DNA of 22,963 bases from Candidatus Pacearchaeota archaeon (GTDB lineage Archaea > Nanobdellota > Nanobdellia > Pacearchaeales > GW2011-AR1), in contig JAPLXX010000055.1 of assembly GCA_026395855.1 (NCBI GenBank), positions 1-22,963 of the forward strand, written 5' to 3'. The notes beneath the pieces were generated by a model that saw only the letters and a list, made by a program, of their open reading frames with translations, made no database searches and was not told the DNA's origin. Within the stretch, counting starts at the first letter, position 1; the number at the start of each line of letters is the position of its first letter. The position numbers and the translations under genes are program-made. Of this stretch, positions 9,062 through 15,314 are shown in pieces.

Positions 9062-9388
9062 TCATCTTTTGTCACCCTTATTCTGGTCACTGATATGGAA
9101 TAAGTGCTCTGCTTCCTGCTCTATTTTGCTGAAAACTTTATGAAACGCCCGGCTTAAATTCCAGTCAGAAACATCTGCTTCCAGGACTTTTCCGGAATAA
9201 TTTGCTATTACATGGATACTGAACTTTATTCTCCCTCCAGGGCTGTGCTCTTTCAGATGAATTTTCAGCGAGTCTGCGTTTTTTAATTTGCGCCCTATCT
9301 TTTTTGAATATTCATCAAAGAGTTTCTGAAAATCATTTTGGGTTTTTTCAGTCAGAACTTCAAAGCCTATTTTTTGGATATTAATCAT
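9062..9388 (-). CDS. HPF/RaiA-like putative ribosome-associated protein
   Basis: A 108-residue protein. Its order of elements (beta strand INIQKIGFEVL, helix NDFQKLFDEYSKKIGRKL, strands SLKIHLKEH, IKFSIHVIANY and GKVLEADVS, then helix NLSRAFHKVFSKIEQEAEHLF) reproduces the S30AE/HPF fold. In that fold the last helix follows the pattern D-x-x-x-A-h-x-x-x-h-x-x-h-E-x-Q. HPF/RaiA proteins bind the 30S subunit and inactivate ribosomes in resting cells. A role here is inferred from topology, not close identity. Its ATG overlaps the end of the upstream cupin gene by 8 bases, implying one transcript and coupled translation. Confidence 0.5.
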   Translation of the reverse strand: MINIQKIGFEVLTEKTQNDFQKLFDEYSKKIGRKLKNADSLKIHLKEHSPGGRIKFSIHVIANYSGKVLEADVSDWNLSRAFHKVFSKIEQEAEHLFHISDQNKGDKR

Positions 9389-9767
9389 GTTTTAATTTCT
9401 CAGCTTTTTCAGCGTCTTTTTTTGTTTTGTGAATTGTTCCCGGCTTATGATTCGGAGGAGAATATATTGTAAATAACTTAAGTTTGGTTTTTCCTGTGTT
9501 AATAAAATTGTGCCAGCTTCCTTTTGGGACATAAACCAAAAAGTTTTCCTCAAATTTTCCCTTTTTTCCGTTGATAATGTAAATGCCTTTCCCCCCTGTA
9601 TTGACAAGAATCTGATCGTATTTTTTGTGAATTTCCATGCCAATGTCTTCTTTTGACTTAAGGCTCATGACAACAACCTGTGCATTTGCTTTTGTGGCAA
9701 GAACTTTTCGGAAGAAATTGTTTTTCAGCGCCTCTTTTTTTATGTTTGTGCTGAAGAAACTTTTCAT
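9381..9767 (-). CDS. Cupin-domain protein
   Basis: A 128-residue single-domain cupin. The first motif region reads GMEIHKKYDQILVNTGGKGIYIINGKKGKF and the second FLVYVPKGSWHNFINTGKTKLKLFTIYSPP, the pattern of small cupins with a metal-binding His in each motif (H47 and H87 by my count). The end, PPNHKPGTIHKTKKDAE, is often seen in archaeal and bacterial stand-alone cupins related to mannose-6-phosphate isomerase. The substrate cannot be told. A TATA box at 9788-9798 (CTTTATATATT on the bottom strand) is centred 26 nt before the ATG. The gene overlaps the HPF-like gene by 8 bases. Confidence 0.8.
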   Translation of the reverse strand: MKSFFSTNIKKEALKNNFFRKVLATKANAQVVVMSLKSKEDIGMEIHKKYDQILVNTGGKGIYIINGKKGKFEENFLVYVPKGSWHNFINTGKTKLKLFTIYSPPNHKPGTIHKTKKDAEKAEKLKHD

Positions 9768-9787
9768 ATTTTAAATAAGGCGCAGGA

Positions 9788-9798
9788 ATATATAAAGA
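9788..9798 (-). promoter_or_regulatory. TATA box of the cupin/HPF-like operon
   Basis: The bottom strand reads CTTTATATATT, a near-consensus archaeal TATA box centred about 26 nt before the ATG at 9767. Confidence 0.65.
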
Positions 9799-9845
9799 TT
9801 TTCAAAAGGGGATTTTATTAATTATTATTAAAAAACCAAAGGGTG

Positions 9846-10730
9846 TCATGTTCGTATAACCCCGTTAGGAATAGGATTTCCATCAAAATATAAACCCCCT
9901 TTTTTATCTTTTTGATACATGCCTAAAGAAATATTTGCAATAACCTCTGGAAATTCAACCCAATCTCCATGTAATTTGAGTCTTTCCTGACAATTTTTTG
10001 CAAATCTGTATATGGGAAATTTTCTTGCAACCTCTTCATCAGGCAGATTTGAATTTTGTTCTAAAAATAGTCTTATATCTTTTAGTGAATCGGCTTCTCC
10101 CAGCAAAGCTTTTCTTTCCAAAGATAAAGCTTCTTCAGGAACGGGCTGAGGGGCAGATACCGCAAGTAAGGGCCCCCCATCTAGCCGAGGGGTGACCAAA
10201 TGAACAGAAGTGTAAACCATTCTCTCTTTGTTAAGTATGGCTTTTGCACTAGGCACCCAAGCAAGTCCGGTATATCTCCTTTTTCCTTCACTGTTTCTCA
10301 CTCTCAAATCTCCAGGATGTACATTAATTGTTAAAAAGCAATTACAAATTTCCGGAGTTACAATCCAGTCATAACCTGCAAGTGCAACAGCATCAATGCT
10401 AAAACTTCTCAAAACATCTGCTTGCTGTAAGTCATATTCTGCTCGGGTTATCAAATCTTTAAAATCTTTCCCACGTCTTTTATAAAAATACCTGATAGGA
10501 CTACAAAAAACAGGAATCCCGTGTTCATTGGCAATTTTATGTGCTTTTGAAACAGGGTTATCTGTAAACATAAGAACAGGCTCAAAACTTAAGGCACCTG
10601 ATTCAATAGGACTGGCAGCTCGGCCAAGGTATTTTTCAATTATTTTTCTTGCATTTGACCCGCTACCTGACATAAAAATAGCCAGCCTCATCGGATTGCT
10701 GTTTGGATTATACAATTTTTGTAGTATCAT
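9846..10730 (-). CDS. PurN-like formyltransferase domain protein
   Basis: A 294-residue protein of the 10-formyltetrahydrofolate-dependent formyltransferase fold. MRLAIFMSGSGSN at 14-26 matches the phosphate-binding loop of glycinamide ribonucleotide transformylase (PurN), and AVALAGYDWIVTPEI the folate-pocket segment. INVHPGDL supplies N136 and H138, and SVHLVTPRLDGGPLL supplies D184. These correspond to the catalytic Asn, His and Asp of PurN. It is longer than PurN (about 200 aa) because of a C-terminal extension from about 195. No other purine gene is in the window, so the acceptor may not be GAR. The start is uncertain: Met1, or Met14 where the family alignment begins. A TATA-like TTAAAA near 10739-10745 is too close to decide. 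Confidence 0.75.
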   Translation of the reverse strand: MILQKLYNPNSNPMRLAIFMSGSGSNARKIIEKYLGRAASPIESGALSFEPVLMFTDNPVSKAHKIANEHGIPVFCSPIRYFYKRRGKDFKDLITRAEYDLQQADVLRSFSIDAVALAGYDWIVTPEICNCFLTINVHPGDLRVRNSEGKRRYTGLAWVPSAKAILNKERMVYTSVHLVTPRLDGGPLLAVSAPQPVPEEALSLERKALLGEADSLKDIRLFLEQNSNLPDEEVARKFPIYRFAKNCQERLKLHGDWVEFPEVIANISLGMYQKDKKGGLYFDGNPIPNGVIRT

Positions 10731-10814
10731 TTTAGTACAATTTTAACCATATACGGGATTGGCAAAATTCCTTTATAAGAATTTATTTTCTGCAGCAGAT
10801 AAGATCATAGGAGG

Positions 10815-10828
10815 TAAAACAAAAAATG
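10815..10828 (-). terminator. T-rich terminator after tRNA-Ser
   Basis: On the bottom strand, the trailer of tRNA-Ser can pair CTACATT with AATGTGG and then runs into CATTTTTTGTTTT. A stem followed by a T-rich tract fits archaeal termination. Confidence 0.4.
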
Positions 10829-10856
10829 CCCACATTTGACGCAGTTGCGACGAATG
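10828..10856 (+). repeat. tRNA-flanking element, copy A
   Basis: Begins GCCCACATTTGACGCAG and ends CGAATG. It lies just downstream of tRNA-Ser but in the opposite orientation to that gene. It shares 17 identical consecutive bases with copy C (15029-15057) and is partly matched by copy B on the other side of the same tRNA. Confidence 0.7.
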
Positions 10857-10874
10857 TAGTTTAATAAAACGCCA

Positions 10875-10955
10875 CGCCCCAACCAGGACTCGAACCTGGA
10901 TACCCGTTAGGGTCGAGATTTCCAATCTCGCGCAGTACCCTTGTGCCATTGGGGC
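10875..10955 (-). tRNA. tRNA-Ser(GGA)
   Basis: An 81-nt class II tRNA read on the bottom strand. The acceptor stem is GCCCCAA/TTGGGGC with discriminator G73. It has a three-pair D stem (GCA/TGC), anticodon stem CGAGA/TCTCG around loop TTGGAAA, anticodon GGA, and a long variable arm ACCC-TAAC-GGGT. The T arm is CCAGG-TTCGAGT-CCTGG. G73 and the long variable arm are serine identity features. It has no intron and no encoded CCA. The nearest good TATA box on this strand is at about 11074-11085, so a leader of about 100 nt with stable hairpins is predicted. Confidence 0.96.
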
Positions 10956-10969
10956 TCACTCGCTTTGCT

Positions 10970-10999
10970 CGTTCGCCACAGCTTCGTCCAAGCGTGGCC
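10970..10999 (-). repeat. tRNA-flanking element, copy B (hairpin)
   Basis: The bottom strand begins GGCCACGCTTGGACGAAG and continues CTGTGGCGAACG, in the predicted 5' leader of tRNA-Ser. It folds as GCCACGCTT / AAGC(U)GTGGC with a five-base loop. It aligns over about 30 bases with copy C (shared AGCTGTGG, TTG, ACG and GAA blocks). Confidence 0.6.
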
Positions 11000-11073
11000 G
11001 AATCTGGGCTCATTATTAATTTGTCCTTGTTCTAGCGAGGTCGATGCAAGGCCCAATTATTAACGATAAAAAG

Positions 11074-11085
11074 AAATATATAAAG
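11074..11085 (-). promoter_or_regulatory. Probable TATA box for tRNA-Ser
   Basis: The bottom strand reads CTTTATATATTT immediately after the tmk stop codon. It would start transcription near 11055, about 100 nt before the tRNA. The intervening 130 bases are GC-rich for this genome and hold element copy B. Confidence 0.5.
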
Positions 11086-11787
11086 TTAACCTCTTGCTAG
11101 CCTATGTTCTAAATCGTGTTCTTTTATGAAAGCTTCTGCATAATTTACAATTTGTGAATACATCAATTTTGGTTTTCCTTCTAAATAAGGAATAACTACA
11201 ATTCTCTCTGGATTTTGTCTTGCTATCTCTCTAAATCCATCATTTACCCGCCTGTGATAATTTGCCTCTCTTGATTCAATCCTATCTCTTTCACTTCCTG
11301 CAAATTCATCTCCTGTAATTTTTGCTAAACCTATTTCAGGATTTATATCTAATAAAAAAGTTATATCAGGATATGCACCATCACAAGAAAATTCAGTGAG
11401 GGCGCGAATCATCTTCATATCTAAACCAAGGCCATAACCCTGATAGGCCATTGTTGAATATCTCCATCTATCTGTTACAAGAATTTCTCCTCTTTGAAGA
11501 ACTACTTTTGCTACTCGTTCAAAATAATCTGTTCCCGCTGTAACAAAAAGGAGCAATTCTGTCTTTTGGCTCAATTCTGAATCGTTAAAGCCAAGAAGCA
11601 TCCTTCTTATTTGTTCTGAAAGAGGGGTGCCCCCTGGTTCTCTTCCCCTAACTACAAAAAATCCTTTGGATTCTAAGTAATCTGATAAAAGTTGTGATTG
11701 TGTTGTTTTTCCGGCACCTTCGCCTGCTTCAAAATTAATCCACAAGCCGGGATAATCATGTCCTCTTGTTGTCATTTTAGGTTTCAT
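11086..11787 (-). CDS. tmk: Thymidylate kinase
   Basis: Phosphorylates dTMP to dTDP with ATP in DNA precursor synthesis. The P-loop GEGAGKTT is at 22-29, preceded by the strand WINFEA. REPGGTPLSEQIR binds the substrate, and DRWRYSTMAYQG is the family DR[YW]-x-x-S-x-x-AYQG motif. DINPE and the lid region DRIESREANYHRRVNDGFREIA complete the fold. Its 233 aa are slightly longer than the usual 200-215 because of short N- and C-terminal additions. Met5 is an alternative start. TATA-like elements lie at 11807-11822, about 23-30 nt before the ATG. Downstream on the same strand is tRNA-Ser, with its own promoter. Confidence 0.96.
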   Translation of the reverse strand: MKPKMTTRGHDYPGLWINFEAGEGAGKTTQSQLLSDYLESKGFFVVRGREPGGTPLSEQIRRMLLGFNDSELSQKTELLLFVTAGTDYFERVAKVVLQRGEILVTDRWRYSTMAYQGYGLGLDMKMIRALTEFSCDGAYPDITFLLDINPEIGLAKITGDEFAGSERDRIESREANYHRRVNDGFREIARQNPERIVVIPYLEGKPKLMYSQIVNYAEAFIKEHDLEHRLARG

Positions 11788-11846
11788 AAAAAACAGGTTA
11801 TATCTTATAAAGAAATCTGTGAAGAAAAATATACTTTGCGGAAAAC

Positions 11847-12155
11847 TTAATCCTTCATCTCTATCTTAATATTCACATTCTTGGGAATCTGCATTCTCAT
11901 TATGTGATGAAGAACTTTTTCATTTGCAGGAAGATCTATTAGCCTTCTGTGAATTCTCATTTCAAAATGGTCAAATGTTGCTGTGCCGTTTCCGCACGGA
12001 GATTTTCTGGTTGTTATTTTCAACTTTTTCGTCGGCAATGGAACAGGGCCGGAAATATTTATTCCTGCCTTTTTTGCGATTTCCTTTATAGATTCGCAAA
12101 TATCATTTATCATTTCTATGTCTGTGCTGTTTAGCTTGATTCTTACTTTAGGCAT
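11847..12155 (-). CDS. rps10: 30S ribosomal protein S10, archaeal type
   Basis: A 102-residue S10/uS10 protein. The landmarks are KVRIKLNSTD at the start, GPVPLPTKKLKITTRKSPCGNGTATFDHFEMRIHRRLID in the middle (the conserved GP-x-PLPT loop and FEMRIHRRLID), and the C-terminal strand NVNIKIEMKD. S10 binds 16S rRNA in the 30S head. In many archaea it follows the EF-1A gene, which is not adjacent here. A TATA-like element at 12175-12184 is centred about 25 nt before the ATG, implying a leaderless transcript of its own. Confidence 0.96.
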   Translation of the reverse strand: MPKVRIKLNSTDIEMINDICESIKEIAKKAGINISGPVPLPTKKLKITTRKSPCGNGTATFDHFEMRIHRRLIDLPANEKVLHHIMRMQIPKNVNIKIEMKD

Positions 12156-12241
12156 GGATATAGAATTAAAAATTTGTTTTTAAATGTTATTATTAAGATT
12201 AAACACCATAATCCTTTTAAGCAGCCAGCAATAATAATTAT

Positions 12242-12595
12242 ATGGGAAGAAAAAAATCAGTTCTTGAAATAAAAACCCCTCGTGAAGAGATGTTTGAAAA
12301 AGGGTTTAGTGCTATTGCGGTAATTCGAAATCAAGATTTGCCAAAAGAATTATATCCTATTTTGTTAGATTATTATAAAGGAGTATACAGAGCCCTTAGA
12401 ATTGTTCCTGGGGATTTGGTTTTTAAGGGAGATGACTGGCAGTTGGCAGAGCCATCTCATGTTATTTATGCTAGACATAAGCATCAAGTTGGCGTAGACT
12501 TAGGAATTTCTGCACTATTTGTTAATAGAAAAGGGGAGAAGGGAGTAATAACAATAGATAACGACCCAGATATATGGGATAATGAAGGACATTAG
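12242..12595 (+). CDS. Hypothetical soluble protein
   Basis: A 117-residue protein of no family I recognise. It has no signal peptide or transmembrane segment. The middle (LYPILLDYYKGVYRALRIVPGDLVFKGDDWQLAEPSHVIYARHKHQ) mixes helix with likely beta strands and several His residues, and the end is acidic (DNDPDIWDNEGH). The TATA-like CCTTTTAAG at 12213-12221 lies 25 nt before the ATG, supporting this start and a leaderless mRNA. It is divergent from rps10 and convergent with the membrane protein gene at 12608. Confidence 0.65.
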   Translation: MGRKKSVLEIKTPREEMFEKGFSAIAVIRNQDLPKELYPILLDYYKGVYRALRIVPGDLVFKGDDWQLAEPSHVIYARHKHQVGVDLGISALFVNRKGEKGVITIDNDPDIWDNEGH

Positions 12596-12607
12596 TGCAT
12601 TATTTTT

Positions 12608-13270
12608 CTAAAAACCTTTTTGTCGGTCTTCGTCTTCAAGGTTGAACAATGAGAAGATAAATTCAAAAAATCTCAGCAATGTTTCAAGAATTATTATGAA
12701 AAGAAGATAATTCAAAACAGAGCTGGAAAATCCACCTATTTCGTTAAAGTTGCTGAGAATTCTTTCTGCATTGAAAAATCCTGGAGTGATTAGTGCAAAC
12801 GCCATAAGGTTAAAAGGAAGAAGCTTTGCGAGCTCTCTGGAAGTACTTTCCCCGTATTTAGGAATATAAGAAGTCATTCTTATTGCAGCAACTATTGCGG
12901 CAGATACAAACAAAATTACGCTTAGCTCTAATTCAAGCACAAGCATCATAAACAGGGCAAACACAGAGAACCAGAAAAATACAAGAATAGGAATGATAAT
13001 TATATATTCAAGAAGATACAATCCGGCTGCTGTTATTTTTGCAAGGAACGGGCGCTCTGCCTTGTCATACTTGCCTAATTTGCTTAAATTCAGCTTGAAA
13101 ATGTTTTTGTGGCTGATGAAAATATGAAATTTCCATATGAAAATTGCATAAATCATAATTAGCACTGCAAGAAAAAAGAGATTTATGAAACTCTGGTAAA
13201 ATGGCGGAATAACAGATAAAAACCCCGTATATCCTTCTATTAACCCAGAAACAAGTTCTCCAATCACCAT
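12608..13270 (-). CDS. Polytopic membrane protein, unknown
   Basis: A 220-residue integral membrane protein with about five predicted helices (near 25-50, 84-112, 113-131, 148-165 and 185-208). A basic cytoplasmic loop lies after the first (HKNIFKLNLSKLGKYDKAERP), and the end is charged (LEDEDRQKGF). No transporter or enzyme motif is evident. Its size and the YGESTSRELAKLLPFNL loop are reminiscent of small conserved archaeal membrane proteins, but I cannot name a family. A TATA-like ATTTTTAAAT at 13291-13300 is centred 25-26 nt before the ATG. Confidence 0.75.
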   Translation of the reverse strand: MVIGELVSGLIEGYTGFLSVIPPFYQSFINLFFLAVLIMIYAIFIWKFHIFISHKNIFKLNLSKLGKYDKAERPFLAKITAAGLYLLEYIIIIPILVFFWFSVFALFMMLVLELELSVILFVSAAIVAAIRMTSYIPKYGESTSRELAKLLPFNLMAFALITPGFFNAERILSNFNEIGGFSSSVLNYLLFIIILETLLRFFEFIFSLFNLEDEDRQKGF

Positions 13271-13420
13271 ATCAGAAGATGGTGACTATTATTTTTAAAT
13301 GTTTCAGGATAATTAATTTAAAAATAATAGTAATATAATCTAAACTGCGCATACAATTAACCTGCTCTTGGTTGTCTTATTTGATAACTAATCTCTCTAT
13401 ATAGCTTTAAACAATCATCT

Positions 13421-13442
13421 TAAAGTTTATCGATAAACTTTA
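13421..13442. promoter_or_regulatory. 22-bp perfect palindrome on the serS promoter
   Basis: The half-site TAAAGTTTATC is followed directly by its exact reverse complement. The right end runs into the serS TATA box (13440-13450), so the palindrome covers the BRE and upstream promoter. It could be a dimeric regulator site. Confidence 0.6.
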
Positions 13443-13450
13443 AATATAAT
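13440..13450 (+). promoter_or_regulatory. TATA box of serS
   Basis: TTAAATATAAT, centred about 23 nt before the ATG at 13468, implies a leaderless serS mRNA. Confidence 0.65.
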
Positions 13451-13467
13451 CTTTCTTTGTAAGAATT

Positions 13468-14754
13468 ATGATTGACTTGAAAGACCTGCGAGAAAGACCT
13501 GCAATTTACAAGGCGAATATGAAGAAAAAAGGCAGGGATGAAAAAATAGTTGACAAAGTCTTAACTCTTGATGAAAAATGGAGAAAGCTGAAAATGCAGG
13601 TCGATTCTTTAAGAGCTGAAAGAAACAAAATATCTGAAGCAATAAATCAGGAAAAGAAAAAAGGAAAAGATGCAAAAGAGCTGATAAAAAAAGCAGGAGA
13701 AATTCCGGGAAAATTAAAAGCTCTTGAGGAAGAGGAATCTGGAGTTTATATCGAACTGCAGAAAAATCTTCATGATATACCCAACCTAATGCACAAAGAT
13801 GTTCCTGCTGGTAAATCAGAGAAGGACAATGTTGTCAGAAAAGTTGTCGGAAAACCAATAAAATTTAAATTTCCTGCAAAAACCCATGTTGAATTAATAG
13901 AATCTCTTGATATTGGTAATTTTGATGCTTCTGCAAAAGTTGCAGGCAATGGATTTTATTATCTTAAGGGTGATTTGGCATTGCTTAATAGGGCTTTGAT
14001 AGACTTTGCAGTTGATTTCATGAATAAAAAAGACTATACGTTCATAGAACCTCCATTGATGATGACAAAAAGAGTTGCAGCTGCTGCAGGAGATTTAAAA
14101 GCATTTGAAATGGCTTTATATAAAATAGAAGGAGAAGATTTGTACATGATTCCTACTGCAGAGCATGGAATTCTCGGAATGCTGGCTGATAAGACAATAC
14201 CTGAAGAAAAGCTTCCATTGAAATTTTTTGGGTATTCTATAAATTTCAGAAAAGAAATCGGTGCACATGGAATAAATGAAAAAGGGCTATGGAGAACCCA
14301 TCAGTTTAACAAAGTAGAGCAGTTTATTTTCTGCAAGTCAAAAGATTCTTGGAAATATTATGAAGAATTAAGGAAAAATGCCGAAGAGATAATGAAAAAG
14401 CTGAAACTTCCTTATAGAATCTTGGAAATGTGCACTGCGGACCTTGGAGATTGGAAAGCAAGAACAGAAGATATAGAAATATGGCGTCCGACAACAAAGA
14501 GCTATGGTGAAGTTGGTTCTTTAACTAACTGCACAGATTATCAGGCAAGAGATTTGAATATTCGTGGTGTTACGAAAAAAGGAGAAAGATATGTTTTGTA
14601 TACTCTCAATAATACAGCTTTAGCAACGTCCAGGATAATGGTTGCTATTCTGGAAAACAACCAGCTCAAAGACGGCAGCATAAAAATACCAGGTGTTCTG
14701 CAGAAGTATATGGGCGGAAAGAAGAAGATAATTCCTGGGAAAAAGAAGAAATAA
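13468..14754 (+). CDS. serS: Seryl-tRNA synthetase
   Basis: Class II aminoacyl-tRNA synthetase charging tRNA-Ser. It begins MIDLKDLRERPAIYKANM, then the long antiparallel coiled-coil arm (about 30-105) that reads the tRNA-Ser variable arm. Motif 2 is FRKEIGAHGINEKGLWRTHQFNKVEQ from F260, TAEHG supplies the serine-binding TAE, and motif 3 is NNTALATSRIMVAILEN with R389. This is the common form, not the rare methanogen type. The 428 aa are typical, with a Lys-rich tail (GKKKIIPGKKKK). A TATA box 23 nt upstream and a 22-bp palindrome overlap its promoter. tRNA-Asp follows with its own promoter. Confidence 0.97.
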   Translation: MIDLKDLRERPAIYKANMKKKGRDEKIVDKVLTLDEKWRKLKMQVDSLRAERNKISEAINQEKKKGKDAKELIKKAGEIPGKLKALEEEESGVYIELQKNLHDIPNLMHKDVPAGKSEKDNVVRKVVGKPIKFKFPAKTHVELIESLDIGNFDASAKVAGNGFYYLKGDLALLNRALIDFAVDFMNKKDYTFIEPPLMMTKRVAAAAGDLKAFEMALYKIEGEDLYMIPTAEHGILGMLADKTIPEEKLPLKFFGYSINFRKEIGAHGINEKGLWRTHQFNKVEQFIFCKSKDSWKYYEELRKNAEEIMKKLKLPYRILEMCTADLGDWKARTEDIEIWRPTTKSYGEVGSLTNCTDYQARDLNIRGVTKKGERYVLYTLNNTALATSRIMVAILENNQLKDGSIKIPGVLQKYMGGKKKIIPGKKKK

Positions 14755-14840
14755 TTTTAGTGAGAAAGGGTGTTAAAGCATGAAGTGGCGTTGCGATTCT
14801 TTACATAACATTTACTTTTTATATTGCTATTCTACGCAAA

Positions 14841-14850
14841 CTTTAAAAAC
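14841..14850 (+). promoter_or_regulatory. TATA box of tRNA-Asp
   Basis: CTTTAAAAAC centred 27 nt before the first base of the tRNA, so little or no 5' leader is predicted for this tRNA. Confidence 0.6.
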
Positions 14851-14872
14851 AAATTTCTTTATTGATTACTAA

Positions 14873-15010
14873 GCTCACGTGGTCTAACGGCTATGACGCT
14901 AGCCTGTCGCGTGTAAGGAACCAATTCCTTGACAATCAACCTCCTTTAAAAGAAGGAAGATGAAAACACGCAGAACGCTGGAAACCCGAGTCCGACTCTC
15001 GGCGTGGGCG
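14873..15010 (+). tRNA. tRNA-Asp(GTC) with 66-nt BHB intron
   Basis: Exons are 14873-14909 and 14976-15010, joined into a 72-nt tRNA. The acceptor stem is GCTCACG/CGTGGGC with one G-T pair and discriminator G73. The anticodon stem is CTAGC/GCTGG, the loop CTGTCGC, the anticodon GTC. The T arm is CCGAG-TCCGACT-CTCGG. The intron (14910-14975) sits at 37/38 and forms a textbook bulge-helix-bulge: bulge CG|C, four-pair core CTGT/GCAG, bulge AA|C, then an outer GTGT/ACAC helix. Inside the intron AAGGAACCAATTCCTT forms a hairpin, and a second is possible. CCA is not encoded. Confidence 0.95.
14910..14975 (+). other. Intron of tRNA-Asp
   Basis: 66 nt removed by the archaeal splicing endonuclease, bounded by a 3-4-3 bulge-helix-bulge. 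It has one clear internal hairpin (AAGGAA/TTCCTT). Confidence 0.9.
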
Positions 15011-15027
15011 TTTTATTTCATAAAACG
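15009..15027 (+). terminator. Hairpin at the 3' end of tRNA-Asp
   Basis: CGTTTTAT-TTC-ATAAAACG is a perfect eight-pair stem starting in the last two tRNA bases. It is followed by repeat copy C rather than a long T tract, so it may be a trailer structure rather than a terminator. Confidence 0.4.
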
Positions 15028-15028
15028 A

Positions 15029-15057
15029 CATTCTCCACAGCTGCGTCAAATGTGGGC
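15029..15057 (-). repeat. tRNA-flanking element, copy C
   Basis: The bottom strand starts GCCCACATTTGACGCAG and continues CTGTGGAGAATG. It lies 18 bases after tRNA-Asp, placed and oriented relative to that tRNA as copy A is relative to tRNA-Ser. The two trailers also share the preceding GGCGTTTTATT. Confidence 0.7.
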
Positions 15058-15066
15058 GTGAATTAA

Positions 15067-15314
15067 TTAGAAGAAAACCAAATAAAAGTTTTCTCTCTTT
15101 CCTACTTTTGTTATTAAAAAACCCTCTTTAACTTTCTGGAGTTGTATCCTGTAATCTCCCGTTCTTATTCTAAATTCTTCATCTTTATTCTTTAATTTAA
15201 TTATGTCCACTGGCCGATTATTTTTAAAATTGTCTAAGTTAAAAAGTATCCTTTGCTGAATTCTTTCATCTAGATTTTTTAATTTTTTTTTTGAGCTGAA
15301 AAAATAATTTCCAT
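15067..15314 (-). pseudogene. RelE/ParE-family toxin gene, frameshifted at an A10 tract
   Basis: The ATG at 15314-15312 overlaps the antitoxin stop by one base (TAATG). The frame starts MEIIFSAQKK and hits a stop right after a run of ten A (bottom strand, about 15283-15292). With one extra A the frame continues to TAA at 15067-15069, giving an 82-residue protein with LKNLDERIQQRILFNLDNF, FRIRTGDYRIQLQKV and ITKVGKRENFY. This is the helix-then-sheet layout and R-x-GDYR...VG-R--Y signature of RelE-superfamily mRNA-cleaving toxins. The toxin is inactive as written unless ribosomes or polymerase slip on the A tract, or the run length is miscalled. Confidence 0.75.

Noticed and set aside
14910..14975. 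tRNA introns (Asp, and Tyr at 18661-18740) as box C/D guide RNAs
   Set aside because: Both contain GATGA-like sequence but neither has a CTGA D box, so the required C/D pair is missing.
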